Shown here in pieces: positions 11,537-23,724 of a DNA stretch of 64,000 nt (the stretch's first letter is position 1; each line of letters begins with the position of its first letter). The stretch is from Ricinus communis (Eukaryota > Streptophyta > Magnoliopsida > Malpighiales > Euphorbiaceae): assembly GCF_019578655.1 (NCBI RefSeq), contig NC_063259.1:11746489-11810488 (forward strand), written 5' to 3'. The translations under genes were made by a program, and so were the position numbers. The notes beneath the pieces were generated by a model, which was not told the origin of the DNA, ran no database searches, and was given only the letters and a program-made list of their open reading frames with translations.

Positions 11537-14299
11537 GAACAGAGCAGCCACTATTTCTGCAAGTTATGATTGCTAGTGGAAGAAAAGGCTATGGTTATTG
11601 GACTAACTTACCACCAAAATGTCCCTGTTGTTGTTTTTGCATAGAAATGGTAATTGTTCTTTTCTTTTTTTTAATAGATGGTAATGGTTACTCTTGTAAG
11701 TTTATTTTTTAGTTTTCTCTTCTTCTTTTTCTACTGCCTTACTCTACCGGTCTTGGATGAATGACATACAAAGTGAATATCTAATTTAAAATACCTCTCA
11801 CTCTCCAATAGTATTTTTTAGATATTTTAAGTATATCAAATTTTTTATCATTTAAAAAGTTAAATAACATATTTTTTAAATGTATATGTTATATTTTTAT
11901 ATAATATCTTTTAATTTATTTCTATTGCAATTTTAATATATTATTTTAATTTTTTTATTTATTATATTAATACTAAATAAAAAATATAATTACTTTAGAA
12001 ATAATAATTTTTTTTTAAATGTATAAGAATATAATTATATATTATTTCTATAAATACAGATTATCGTATAATTCTAAATTAATTTATTAATTAGTATAAT
12101 ATCAAAGATAAAATTAAAATTCTATTTTCTTAAAATTTGAATTATTTTCGATTAAAAATCCAAAAAAAATTATACCAAAAAATTATATTATATATTATTA
12201 AATCAAATTAATTTAACTAATTAAAAAATAATAAGATTGTATTAATAAATTTATTCTTTTCTTTCTTTTTGTATTTTTATATGTATTATAATATAATACA
12301 TAAATTTTTTATTTATTAAATTTTATTATTTAGAGATTTAAAATTTACTTTTATTTTAACTTTAATAAATTTATTATAAATTTATAAATTTTGTTAGTTG
12401 ATATTTTATAATTCTATCCTTTTCTATTAATAAAAGTTAAAATAAAATAAAATTGCTAATACTCAAGAAAAAGTATAATTTATACTAAAATATTGAGTTC
12501 TTTTACATATATAGTAAATGAGATGCAAAATTTTATTTTTATTTTTATGATCTAAAATCTAAAAACTTTTATTTATACATTTTTTTAAAACTGTAATATG
12601 GGTTTTTTTTAAAGTATTTTATTAGCATATTTTAATATTATTTTTTATTAGTATATATTATTTTCATAATTTATCTCTATCTATTTTTTTATTGTTATAA
12701 AGATCAAAATAACTGTTATAACAAAAAAATATCATTATTTTTGACTCCATTAAATGTTTTTTTTTTGGGTTTTATTTTAATTTTATTTTCATATATTCTT
12801 AACTATATTTTAGTATAATTTTTTGAAACACATCTCTTTATTTCATCAAAAAACATTAATTACTATAAAATAATATGTGAATCTTTCAATTTATGGATAC
12901 CAACCATAAAGATACAAAATAGAAATGATAAATATACAAAATAGAAAAAATAAATCTACTCCATTTTGCTGGTTTAATAATAATACAAGTTAAACAATAT
13001 TATTTTGATATTTTTTATCTATATTTTTATTATTCTTTTTATGAAGTATTAAAAATAAAAAAATGTATAAATAAAAAATTTAAAAAAATTGCAATTTTTT
13101 TTGAAAGAAAAGAAAACAATATTTTTAAAAAGGCCATGTCCCATAAAATTTCCTCAAAAATGCTAAAAGTTCATTGAATTTAAATAGAAGTTTTTGCTCT
13201 TTATTGACAAATATTTTTAACATGCTTTTTAATATATAAATGATACTCTATAAAATAAAGAATACAATTAGTGATATTTTTATTATTCTAGTTGAAAACA
13301 TTTCAAGTATGAAACATTACGAAGGATAGTTCATTTATTTTCACTTTTATTTGAATTTTAAAAGCTGTGCACTGCACAATAAATTGAGAAATTCAAATTT
13401 GAGACTTGATTACTTAACTTACAAGTGGAAATGTCAACTAACTTATTTACATCTTAATTTTACTCATAACATATTTACACAAATTAAGGACAAAGTTTAC
13501 CTAATATTAAATTAAACCCATATAATAACAATTTAATCAATCATCTAATTAACATTATCATATCAGATTCAATATTTTAAAATCTTTTTCTTAATAGAAT
13601 CTCCAATATTTTGATGTTTCCATTTTTTTATTATTATTAGTTAATATATTATAATAAATACATAAGTTTTTAGAATGAATAACTATTCAATGAGAAAAAT
13701 AACTTAAATTGAGACTAAAAGATATAAGAAAACATGTTGATATATCATAAAAATGACTACATATGAAGAAAATAGGTCGGGCTTGTGATAAAAGTTTGAT
13801 TGAATAATTTTAAAATTGGCACACATTATTGTTATTATTATTTTGATATAAATATTTTAAAATTATATATATATGGAAATAGAGAATAGTAATTTTGGGT
13901 AAAAGAAAATGGTAAAATTGAAGAAGTAGAAATTAATAAATTATTCATGGCTTGGAAAGAGATGGATGATAGATTAAGAGGAGGGAGCCCATTTCCTTTG
14001 TCTTATATGTGACATTATGAGCAATGGTTCTTTCCCTACTGTTTCTTGATATGTCGCTTTGGGGACAATGAAATCCAATAGACTTTTCTCCTTTTTATTT
14101 TTCTTCATTTTTCCTTTTTTTTTTTTTTCTTTTTTTCCAAAATTCTTACTTTCTAACTTTTCTTTTCCCTGCTATTCTTGTATTATAAACATTTTAACAT
14201 TCAAGAATGTGATATCCTTATGCTGATAGGAATATATGTTTTCTTTTAAATCGTTGAAGCTTAAATTCTAATATTTAATCTTAAAATAATCTTATCTTA
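11537..14299. other. AT-rich intergenic region upstream of the F-box/Kelch gene
   Basis: The first about 200 bases are the presumed promoter of the minus-strand gene, with a CCAAT at 11597-11601 but no convincing TATA box. Bases 11760-13900 are extremely AT-rich with runs of A and T and no open frame over 60 codons. A pyrimidine-rich stretch lies at 14085-14170. No terminal repeats or transposon proteins were seen. Confidence 0.6.
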
Positions 14300-15449
14300 T
14301 TAGTGAGCTAAAGCACTAAATGCAATACTCGAATTGAGTGTTGCTAATTATTCATTTGAGTGTTTATATGGTAGTGGTTCAAAGGTTCAATGACTAGATA
14401 AAGGTGGATTAAAGTTTTCAAATTAGGTTTATAAAATACTTACAAAGCATGAGGGTGTTTTTTATTTAGTCAAGTTGACCATCCACATGTAAAATTCTCC
14501 CAGAAGTCTTTCAATTATTTGAGAATATATAACAGTCAAATAGTATTTTCTTTGAGAAGTGCGAGGGCGTTTTTATCTCAAGGGAAAGGCAAAGTTTGGT
14601 AGAGGATAGCATGACCTCAGACGCAAGGGTGCTTCTGAACACGGAGTAGTGAAGCGCTAGCACGATTGTGAGGTGCAAGAGTGGCTTTCACAATTCATGT
14701 TGAGTCAATGATCGTTACGATGTCATTCGATCAAGCAGTGCCAAGTGTGAACAACAGTTAGAGTCCTAACGACTATAATCAGAAAGCATGAGTGCGCTTT
14801 TCAGGTAGAAAGATATATTGTGCCAAGTCATCTACATTTGCAACTAATAAAGTATAGACTATTTGTAACTACTAGAAGTGTATGGTATGAATATAAATAC
14901 TCCTCTAAATGTCTTAAAAAAACTCTTGGAAATTCATTTCTCGTCTTTCTACACTTAATTCTTTATTTGTATTGTATTAAGTTGAATTCTTATATTCAAC
15001 TAAACTTATAATGAGTTTTTATGTGAGTATAAGAACAAAATACAAACTAAAGTGTTGTTGTGTGAGCCTAGGATTAAAATACAAGAAATTGGTTGTTGAG
15101 TTTCAATTAAAACTCAAGGGTTAAGAGACTTAATGTGAGAATGATTCACTAAGGAAAAATATTTAGTGTTAGCCTGTCAAAACAGTAAATTGTTGGGTGA
15201 GCTTGTTAAAATTCACAGGTTGTAATCAAGATTGATTATAGTGAAACACTCAAGTGTAATCCTAAGGAGTGGACATAGGGAGAATTGTTTCTAAACCACT
15301 ATAAATCCCGTGTGTCAATCTTTCTACTCCCTCTACTTATTCTTTTATCTTGTTGGTATATTTTGAAATCCTTAAAGGTTGATAACTTCACTTAATTTCA
15401 CAATTTAAGTCTCCAATTCAATTCTCCTTCTTGGTTCCAGAGGACAATA
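14300..15449 (+). mobile_element. C1-family Copia 5' LTR
   Basis: Collinear with the LTRs at 2772-3820 and 44805-45968. Diagnostic parts are AATTGAGTGTTGCTAATTAT near the start, GCGAGGGCG-type motifs at 14555-14660, the TATA box, GTTGTGTGAGCCT, and the end GGTTCCAGAGGACAATA. A PBS and gag follow at once, so this is a 5' LTR. The start is approximate because the terminal TGTTAG is degraded. Confidence 0.75.
14892..14899 (+). promoter_or_regulatory. TATA box of C1 LTR
   Basis: TATAAATA+C, at the same place as in two other C1 LTRs, preceded here and at 45429 by GGTATGAA. It would drive the retroelement RNA. Confidence 0.55.
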
Positions 15450-15451
15450 AG

Positions 15452-15464
15452 TGGTATTAAAGCC
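15452..15464 (+). other. Primer-binding site (initiator Met tRNA type)
   Basis: TGGTATTAAAGCC starts two bases after the LTR end. It matches the Copia consensus TGGTATCAGAGCC at all but two positions. Confidence 0.75.
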
Positions 15465-15506
15465 TCATCACTCATTCTAAAGCTTAATTGTGAGTGGAAA
15501 GATGAA

Positions 15507-15955
15507 ATGGCAACTAATGAAGGAACTTAACACCTCAAACCATTCTTTGATGGATCCGATTATGTATTTTGGAAATTTGGTATGAAAATCTATTTGGATT
15601 CATATGGTATTGAGATTTGGGGTTATGTAGTGAAAGAATGGAAGCCTCCCACTGAAACAAAGAATGGAGAGGAAACAATTCTTCTTAGGGAAGAATGGTT
15701 AGATGCTCATAAGAAGCAAAATCATGAAAAAATAATAATAGATATACTTGTGAGTTGTCTATCAAGAGAAGGGTGTGGCAAGAGTTTAATATTGTACAAC
15801 GGTATATCAAATTTGGACTACCTTAAAGAACTATCATAAAGGTACTAAACAAGTGAAATCAAGGAAGATTCAAATGTATGTCAGCGAGTATGAAATGTTT
15901 CAAGATGAAGCCAAATAAATATGTCACCGACATGACCAATAGGCATTCACCATTA
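15507..15955 (+). pseudogene. Copia gag N-terminal fragment (C1 family)
   Basis: ATG at 15507 reads MATNEGT, then a stop, then KPFFDGSDYVFWKFGMKIYL and further to W..VKEWKPP, the start of SIRE-type Copia Gag (UBN2/DUF4219 region). Gag forms the cytoplasmic particle that packages element RNA. After 15839 the frame shifts and continues with HKGTKQVKSRKIQMYV, the next Gag block. The minus-strand LTR beginning at 15960 ends it, so zinc knuckle and pol are missing here. It sits 58 bases after the LTR with a PBS between, as in an intact element. Confidence 0.8.
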
Positions 15956-16580
15956 TCAATGTTTGCCCTTATGAACTATGAAGGAGGGATTGAATTGGAA
16001 TGAGAGAATGGTTGGTAATTAAGATTTGATCGATAGAAGGAAAGAAATAGAAAGTGTAAAGAAGAATGATCAACACACAATTTATAGCAGTTCGGATTTT
16101 AACCAACTCTACATCGACTCCCCAATCTTGAATTGGATATTCACTATACTCTAATCCAATTAAAATGGAGTTTTTTCAAGCTCACTCCCAACTTAGTGTT
16201 TAGGCTCACATCAAACATTTTACACTTGTATTTTTTTGGCTCACGCATAACACTTGCAAGAGTATTCACGCTATTACAATAACCAAATCACAAGAAATTT
16301 AATGCAAGAAGAATTAAAGTTAAAGCACAATAATTGAAGGATTTTGGAGGCTATTTTTCAAACATTTAAGACCATTTGAGGTGGTATAATACCATAAATA
16401 CTTCAAAGAGCCATTACATACATTCTCCTAAAAACTCTCTAACTTTTGCTTTAAAATAATGCATTAAATGCTCTGTCAGAATCTTATGGTCGTGCTTTTA
16501 AAGGGCACGGTTGCGCTTTCGTACATACTTGATTTTAGGATTAAAACTTTCTTTACACAAACAACACTTGATAGATCATT

Positions 16581-18461
16581 GGGTAATAGTCCAACTAATA
16601 CAAAACCTTTTGACCATGTTTCCAATTAGTACCAGTTCTTCAATTTGTTTCTAATTAGTACTAAGACTTGAACAAAGTGTATCAATTCGGGATACCTAAC
16701 TATATTCCTATTATCTGATGCTGATGTGGCAATCGAAGAAAGAATATTCCTTCTACTTCTCCACTTTAGCACTTGACATGTTATCAATATGTTGCCTAAT
16801 CAGCAAACCTGGCCCACATAAAACCTTCCTTTAAATGAAAATCAAATCTTCCCCTAAATTGACATTATAAGAAACTCTAGCCCCAAATTAACCTCATTCA
16901 TTCTCTTTATCTCACTCATATGGAGAAAATCCCTAGCAGGAAAAGACGGACCCAGTGTGATTTGAATTATTCACTAGAGATATGATAGGAATTGGACCCG
17001 AATTTGGTCGAAGCTTCATGGCTTATAGTCATTGGAGTTGAATTTGGTAGGGCATATAGTTGTACGTTCACTCAATGGCAAGGAGTAGTTAGAGGAAAAA
17101 TTTAAGGAGGAAGAACTAGAAAGCACATACACTAGGAAATTACATAAATGGTCAAAATTATATATTATATAAAATAGGTATTCATAACTGAACTTTAATA
17201 AGAACTGCATTCAAATCTCATAGGTTGTGTCAGGCTACATGTGAGAAGGATACAAATAGAAAGACGAAGCACTACAATCGAAAATTGAACCATAATGATT
17301 TCACAAAGCAAAGGAATCTAAAAAATGTGTGTGTACAAATTGTAAAGACACCCAAAAAAATGCAAAAAAACCAATATTTGGTCCTAGTAGTCCTTAATTT
17401 TGCACAGAGACATCTTTTATTTTTCTAGACACATAAGAAAAGTCCAAACCTGTATCAAAGATCTACTATGTAAAGTTGGGCCCTTACTTCAAAATTCAAA
17501 AAGAGCCCACGTTCCTTCTTTTTGACATTCAAATAAAAAGAATTCAAACATGTCAAATTCATCAATTTCCATCCTTATACAATTGATCAATCAATAAAGA
17601 AGAAGTATAAGACATTATCAGATAATCAATAAAAATAGAAACCAAAAGCAGTATACATGAAAAGACTATAGAGATGCAACAAAGGAATAAGAAATTAAAA
17701 TTAAAATAGAAACCAAAAGCAGTATACATGAAAAGACTATAGGGATGCAACAAAGGAATAAGAAATTAACTTTATTTTGGATTATATTTTAAATTAAAAT
17801 TATTTATTAATTCAAGCTGTGTTAAGAACCCAATATAGAAAATATGTAAACTCCATACCTCAAGAGCAAGATAAAAACACAACACATAGCCACTTAAACA
17901 AAATAGAAAAATTATTGCTTTCCCATAAGAGAATGACATAGGGAGAGGAACATAGACAAACTTTGATACAAAAAGAAAGGGAAAAGAAAAAGAGATGATT
18001 AATTATCTTGAGAAGACAACCTTCAATATCCAAGAAGAAGAAGAAAAAAAAGATAAAACAAGATAAATTATCTTGAAAACAACTGAGTAGTGGGTAGAGC
18101 TTGAGAAGGCTCAATGACTAGCTATTGAAAGAAAATGGATCAATATTTTGGCGAAAGTGAGGGGAAATTTTGTTTAACTTAAGGGGAAGAATTGGGAAAA
18201 TTAAATTTTTATTTAGGAAAATATTTGGCGTGGGCTAGGTTTGCTATTTAGGAAATACTTTAATGACATGTCAAGTGCTGATATGGAAAAGCAAAAGGAC
18301 TTTTCTGATTGCCACATTAGCATCAAATGACCAGATTATAGTTAGGTATCCCGAATTGATACACTTTATTGAAGTCTTGGTACCAATTAAAAATAAATTG
18401 AAGAACTGATACTAATAGAAAACATGGTCAAAAAGTTTGGTACCAATTGGGCTATTTACCC
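16581..18461. mobile_element. Non-coding Mutator-like element (TIR-MULE), 1881 bp
   Basis: Both ends start GGGTAA(A)TAGYCCAA when read inward, and the inverted repeats stay alignable for about 285 bases (16581-16865 versus 18175-18461). The element is flanked by a perfect 9-bp duplication TAGATCATT (16572-16580 and 18462-18470), the length made by Mutator transposases. Interior frames are short and none looks like a MURA transposase or a captured gene, so movement would need a transposase from elsewhere. It sits inside the 3' LTR of a C1 Copia element and is therefore younger than it. Confidence 0.85.
17636..17770. repeat. 71-bp tandem duplication inside the MULE
   Basis: Two units starting at ATAGAAACCAAAAGCAGTAT are offset by 71 bases with about one mismatch (GAGATG versus GGGATG) across the unit, so the duplication is recent. 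Confidence 0.85.
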
Positions 18462-18543
18462 TAGATCATTAATTCTAGCTCCATTTAAGTGTTAAAATAA
18501 AAATTAGAGACTTTAGCTATATGATAAATCATCCAGGCTAACA

Positions 18544-19025
18544 ATTTTCTTTTTTTTTTTATTTTGATAAAATAAATTGAGTTAAGGAGATAGAAAAATA
18601 ATTCAAAGTAATTGAAATTGAAATACTCCCCCTTAATCCTTGTAATATAGTACCACTCGTTTGTCTACTTATTTGTCCCACTTGTTTGTTTAGAAAATAT
18701 TTATACCACTTATTTATTATCATCCCTTATCTAATTGTGTATCATAAGTCTCCTTTTTACTTACCAATTGTCTTTACTCACCAATTTCTCTCCCCATCAA
18801 TTTTCTCAACTCCTCTGTCAAGATAAAAAAGAAATAAAGAGAAAAGCAAAAGGAGTAGAAATTTTCATAGTAGATTAAGATTGCATTAAGTAAGGAAAAA
18901 TACAAATATTATAGGCTTTAAATGCTTCACAAGGGTCCAAAATGAAGTAAAATGTAAGAATAAAAGAAAGTAGAAGATGAAATAAAACATAAAATGCATG
19001 AAATGAATGAATGGCCCTAAATATT
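18544..19025 (-). other. Polypurine tract and 3' untranslated region of C1 element
   Basis: At 18544-18570 the minus strand is A/G-rich and abuts the LTR start TGTTAGCC, as in the C1 copy at 47988. The remainder to 19025, including the TGTCAAGATAAAAAAGAA stretch at 18818-18835, recurs at about 52824 in the other C1 copy. No gene is seen. Confidence 0.55.
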
Positions 19026-20175
19026 TTAAGAACCACTAGACTCTCCTTCATCTTCTTCTTTTTCACTACTCTCATTCTCGGAAAGTCTCCAAGAATTTGA
19101 ATGATAAGGAGGAACTCAATGATGCTTTTGAATCTCAATGAGATCCTTATGAATATGTTTAAGAAGCCTATAGAATTTCTCAATTTTCTTGGCTTGCTTT
19201 ATCATGAAGATTATCATTTTCTCCCTTAAAGTCACTCTTCCTTGAGGAACACTCATCTTTTGTTCCGCCCTTGCCTCATTACCAGGAGTTTTCTCTACTT
19301 CTTCTTCCTCTTAGTCCTCAATATCAATCTTGCCCTTTTCTTCATCCTTCCTTGCTCCATAGTGGAGATAGCACTAACATCCAAGATTTTCTCAAAAGAA
19401 TCATCTCCCACCTGTTGATGACTTTGGATCATAGAAAGTATTTAAGGGTGATATAGTTGGAATTCATGGATAAAAGATATTTCAAATAGGCTAGATTTGA
19501 AGGGGTAAGGAGTTTGAAATAGTTTGTTATCATGGATACATAAGAAGAAATCAAAATACATCCATGAGAAGAGTTTGCTAGGTGGACAAAATGGTCAATG
19601 AGAAAGTAAGAAATTTGGATTAGGTTACTGTGGATCATGCAATAGAGAATACATAAATCTTTTTATGTGATTTTCTCATTGCCATCATACCTACCATGAA
19701 TAATGAAGGTGATGAGTCTATGAAGGATCCAATGGAGGAGGTATTTAAAATGTTTGACATTAGAAGTTGAAGATGTTCCCAAAAATCAACTATTGTGAGA
19801 GATAGACTTTGTCCAAACATGTTAAACGTAATTCCAAAGTAAGCTAAATCTCCCCCATGCCTCTTGCATACTTCCAAAGAACTTAAAAACTCCAAGGTTA
19901 GTTCTTTATACCCATCTATATTTGAATAGACAAGTCTACCCATTTGGATGTTGTTGAGATGCTAAAGGACATCTTCATAGATACCAAGCTTTCTGAAGTC
20001 CATATTGAGAGGGGCCTTTGAAGCTTCAAACTTCTTTTTAGATAAAGTATTGGATTCGTTTCTTACTTTTTGAGTTGTGCCCTTCATCTTTGTAGGGAGT
20101 TGAAGACAATGTATCTTGATCTTGGGCCTTACCCTTGCCCTTATTATCTTAAGTAATGGTCTTTTTAGGAGCCAT
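19026..20175 (-). pseudogene. Athila-ORF1-like reading frame 3' of Copia pol
   Basis: The ATG at 20175 begins MAPKKTIT, then a basic KGKGKAQDQ stretch. After a frameshift come FRKLGIYEDVL..LNNI and GYKELTLEFLSSLEV, followed by LSLTIVDFWEHL. These resemble the LGI-DDV, LTLEFLSTLE and DF blocks of the plant Athila ORF1 family (PF03078-like). The C-terminal part reads MSVPQGRVTLREKMIIFM..KKIEKF and ends SEKEEDEGESSGS, stop at 19026. Athila ORF1 is Gag-like in Gypsy elements, yet here it lies between the C1 RNase H and the polypurine tract, where SIRE-type Copia elements carry an env-like ORF. At least one frameshift and several stops break it. It may be an acquired ORF or a nested Athila remnant; no separate LTRs were found around it. 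Confidence 0.6.
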
Positions 20176-20684
20176 AAATGAAATGAAATGAGAAATGTAA
20201 TAAGATGAAGAGAAGCTTGCTTGAAAATGTGGTCTTAGAGAGAGAAAGTTTAAATTTGAGAGGAGAAAGTATGATGAATGTTGAAATGCATGAAGCTATA
20301 AATAACTGTGGTATTTATAGCCAAAAGAGGAGTTAGAAAATGGTAAAAAGAATTGAATAGGTGCCACTTCATGCTTTTCATGATCATAATCTATGGAGTG
20401 CGATCGTGAAAATGAGCAAAAATCTATTAGAAGAAAAGCCTTATTTTTTACTACATTCACGACCGTGCCTAACCATTGTTACTGTGATTTTTAAATTTTT
20501 TGGAAAACTTAAGAAATCAAACCGTTTGGACCTTGCAATAATAATCATCTTTAATATATGAATGAATGTAAGGTGAATGCATCATTAAGATTCATAACTC
20601 ATTTAAGATTCATAACCCATTTCATTCAAAACCACATACACATAAAGACAGTTAAACATACAAATCATTCAATATAATTTCCAT
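20176..20684 (-). other. Spacer between C1 RNase H and 3' ORF
   Basis: Non-coding. Read on the minus strand, it resembles a C1 LTR in texture: CACGGTCGTGAA and CACGATCGC motifs, then a TATA-like hairpin about 140 bases before the ORF start. It could hold a promoter for the downstream frame. Confidence 0.4.
20295..20321 (-). promoter_or_regulatory. TATA-containing perfect hairpin upstream of 3' ORF
   Basis: GCTATAAATA and TATTTATAGC form 10-bp perfect arms with a 7-base loop. On the minus strand the right arm reads TATAAATACC, the same TATA sequence as in C1 LTRs, about 137 bases upstream of the ATG at 20175. Confidence 0.4.
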
Positions 20685-21796
20685 CAAGCATGCTAAGTTC
20701 TCTTCTAAAAGAATTCAATATTTTATCACTTTGGGGCTTGATGAAAATATTTGTCAACTAGTTTGTTGTATCGATTAATTCTAATACAACATCACCATTT
20801 TGGACATGATATGATGCCTAATATCTATATGCTTACTCCTAGAATATTGAATGGGGTTTTTAGACAAGTTTATAGCACTAGTACTGTAACACTTGATGGG
20901 AATGTGACTAAACAATTGTCCATAATCCTGGAGTTGTTTTACCTATAAAGTTTGAGTATAACAACAACCCACCACCACATATTTCACTTTGGTGGTGGAT
21001 AAAGCAACCGAGACTTACTTTTTACTAAACCAATACACTAAACATTCTCCTAAGAAATGATAAGTTTTAGAAGTGCTCTTGCTATCTAAGAGAGTACCTT
21101 CATAATCGGCATCGAAGAAGCCAATTGTGTCAAAAGATGTATGATTTGGACACCAAAGACCTAGATGCATGGTGCCATATAAATATTTTAAAATTATCTT
21201 AACAACATGTAAGTGTGACTCTCTAAGACTAGATTGAAATCGTGCACACAAAGAAACACTATATATAATGTCGGGTCTAGAAGCCGTAAGATAAAGTAAG
21301 AATCCAATCATACCTATTATACTTCTCATATGGGCTTACCCTTTTCATTATTGTCCATTTTGTTGATGTGTTCATTGGTGTCTTGGCTATATTGCATCCT
21401 TCCATTCCAAACTTCTTGAAAAGTTCTTTGGTTTATTTGGATTAGTTGATGAACATGTAATCCTTATATTTTTTTATTTGCAATCTGAGGAAGCATTTAA
21501 GCTCTCCCATCATGCTCATCTCAAATTTCCTAGTCACACACTTGGAAAATTCCTCACACAAGAATTCATTAGTAGTACCAAATACTATATCATCAATATA
21601 AATTTGAATAATCAATGTATCATGTTTGTGAGTTTTTACAAAGAGAGTTCTATTTATCTGAAATTGGTATTTTAAAAACTCTATTAATTATATAACAAGA
21701 AATGTTGTCGGCTTCCGCTCAAAAGTAGGTAAGTAAATCATACTCATTGAGCATAGTCTTAGCCATCTCAATAAGAGTTCTATTTTTTCTCTCTGT
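20685..21796 (-). pseudogene. Copia integrase C-end + RT C-end + RNase H (C1 family)
   Basis: At 21796 the minus strand reads TERKNRTLIEMAKTMLNEY..YF.AEADNISCYIINRVFK, the C-terminal core of Copia integrase. It then jumps near 21650 to TLFVKTHKHDTLIIQIYIDD with the RT YIDD box intact; most of RT is deleted. RT thumb and RNase H follow (SIIGMIGFLLYLTASRPDII, then AEYVVVGCC, then INLSKNPIQYSRSKHIDIRH) down to about 20690. Together these would copy RNA to DNA and integrate it; the deletion, stops and frameshifts make this dead. Same strand as the flanking gag and LTRs. Confidence 0.85.
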
Positions 21797-22735
21797 AACA
21801 TCATAATAACATCAATTAAATACAATATCATAGCAAACTTAAATCTAATAATGTGAAACATACAATTAATATTAAATTCAAAACCCTAAGCATGTTACTA
21901 AACATATAAATAGTCATAAAAAAAGATGATGAGATATTTGAGTTTTGGGAACTACCAGGTTGTCACCATATTAAGCAAATCCTCGAGCCTCAGGAGTAGA
22001 GGAGGAGGTTAATTCAAAGATCAGGTGGGAATCTATAGTATTTTAGGGTTTGTATTTATTTTTTAGAAACCACAGTATGTCTACCAACTTATTGATCATT
22101 TTGTGCTCTAAAAAAATGGAGGAAAGCCTAAAGGCCAGGATAATCATCCTTTTAATTATTAATAATTCCAACGGATTATCGAAAATTAAAAGGATCTATC
22201 AAAATCTTTTTTTTAATCAATAAATATAGTTTTTTAGATAAATAGGATAATTATCAATAAATATCTATTCAAATATAAAAGGTAATTAATAGCTATATAA
22301 TCATTAACAAAAACCTTCTAGAAAGTACATATTATGTAATTACCGACGTTTAAAATTAAAAGACACCAAAAAATGATGTGAAAATTCGAGTTTTTGGCCA
22401 ATCATCATTGTGTAGAGCCGGTCGACTTTGACTATAGTTGATCGGTTGTACATAGAGCCAATTGGTTATAGGTTGGCTAATTTTAGGGATTTTTGTTATT
22501 TAGTCCTTGGATTTTGTAATTTATTCAATTTTGACCTTAAAATTTAATTTTTTAGTCAATTTGGTTTATTTTGATTTTGAAGATAATATTTATCTCGATT
22601 GCCCATAACCCTAATTAGAATTTTGACTGTTCTCGATCCCGTGAGACTTGAGAGAAACCATAACTTTCATCATCGATTTTTTCATAATTTTTCGTAATTC
22701 TCTTGGTGCCTAGATTAAAAAAATAGGTGCTTACA
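21797..22735 (-). mobile_element. Fragment of L3-family LTR
   Basis: Read on the minus strand from 22735 (TGTAAGCACCTATTTTT) it follows the first about 0.9 kb of the L3 LTR at 48161 onward: GATGATGAAAGTTA, the TCTCGAGTCT-type block, the CGGCTCTAC/CCGATTG repeats, and GGTTGTCACC near 21960. Its far end joins directly to Copia integrase sequence at 21797, so the 3' part of the LTR is lost. Confidence 0.65.
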
Positions 22736-23724
22736 ATTATCAATAACTAATTTATTGATCTTTAACATATTTCATTATAATTTTGTATTGTGATTGATAA
22801 TTTTACCTTATATGGTTTATGATATAAATTATTTTTTTAATACTAAATGTCTTTATTCTAAAGTCAATTATTGTTCTAGATATTTAGAAAAACTAATCTA
22901 ATTTAAATTTTATGCCATTATACAATACTAAATATGTTTATGATTTTAAATTTAATAATTATTTTATTATGTGAATATAAAAGAGTATATATAAAAGTGC
23001 GAAGGGAGAGAAACAGACTAATCCATCGAAATGGTCTCACTAATTGTTTAATTAATATGGTTAATTTAGTCATTTATTAATTAATTTTATTAATAAATAA
23101 TATTAATAATTCATTAAATATAAGTCTAACTCTAAAAATCTGACTTCATTAGGATCTTCAATATTGATTATAAGATAAAAAATTTATTAAATGAAAAATA
23201 ATTAAATAATTTTTTGTACATGATAGACTATTGAATTTGATAAGAAAATGGTGAAGTATGCTAGCAACTAAAGATTTCATTCCTTATTGACTATTTTTTG
23301 GTAGAATATGATTTCTAGCTAAAGAATAATAGAGAAATCTATAAAAAAGGTATTAGTAGATAATATTAAAAAATGTGTTAATATACAAGTCTAATTTTAT
23401 ACATAATAAATTATTAAATTCAATTAAAAAACAAATAGTAATTAAAAATGGTATTCTTGTTGTTGATTTTTCTCTGGTATACGAATTCTAATAAAAAGAA
23501 AAAGGAAAATATAGCTACCTATATAAAAGAAATCTTTAATACTTTTATATGGAGATCTAGGTTATACTATAAGTGTGCTTTTTCTTATGTATAAGAACTT
23601 ATGATGATTTAAATATGAATTTAAAATAATTTCTACACTTAGAGAAAAAAAGAGAGCTTTGTAACAATGGTAAAAAATATATTATACAATAAGCAAGGAG
23701 TGAAAAAAATATTTATTAATGAAT

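Larger units (their letters stand above)
15960..18543 (-). mobile_element. C1 Copia 3' LTR, split by a MULE
   Basis: On the minus strand it starts TGTTAGCCTGG at 18543 directly after a polypurine tract and ends ATAAGGGCAAACA at 15960. Subtracting the Mutator-like insertion (16581-18461 plus its 9-bp duplication) leaves about 694 bases, shorter than the 1112-base LTR at 29948-31059, so it also has internal deletions. The flank at 15955-15959 (ATCAA) does not match the flank of the other LTR (AAAGA at 31060). Confidence 0.7.

Noticed and set aside
11536..11551. Start of the F-box gene five codons upstream at a GTG
   Set aside because: Plant nuclear genes rarely start at GTG. An in-frame TAA lies just upstream, and ATG at 11536 is the first Met.
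17225..18114. Short frames in the MULE as a possible transposase or captured gene
   Set aside because: All under 85 codons, low complexity and AT-driven, with no MURA or host-gene motif.
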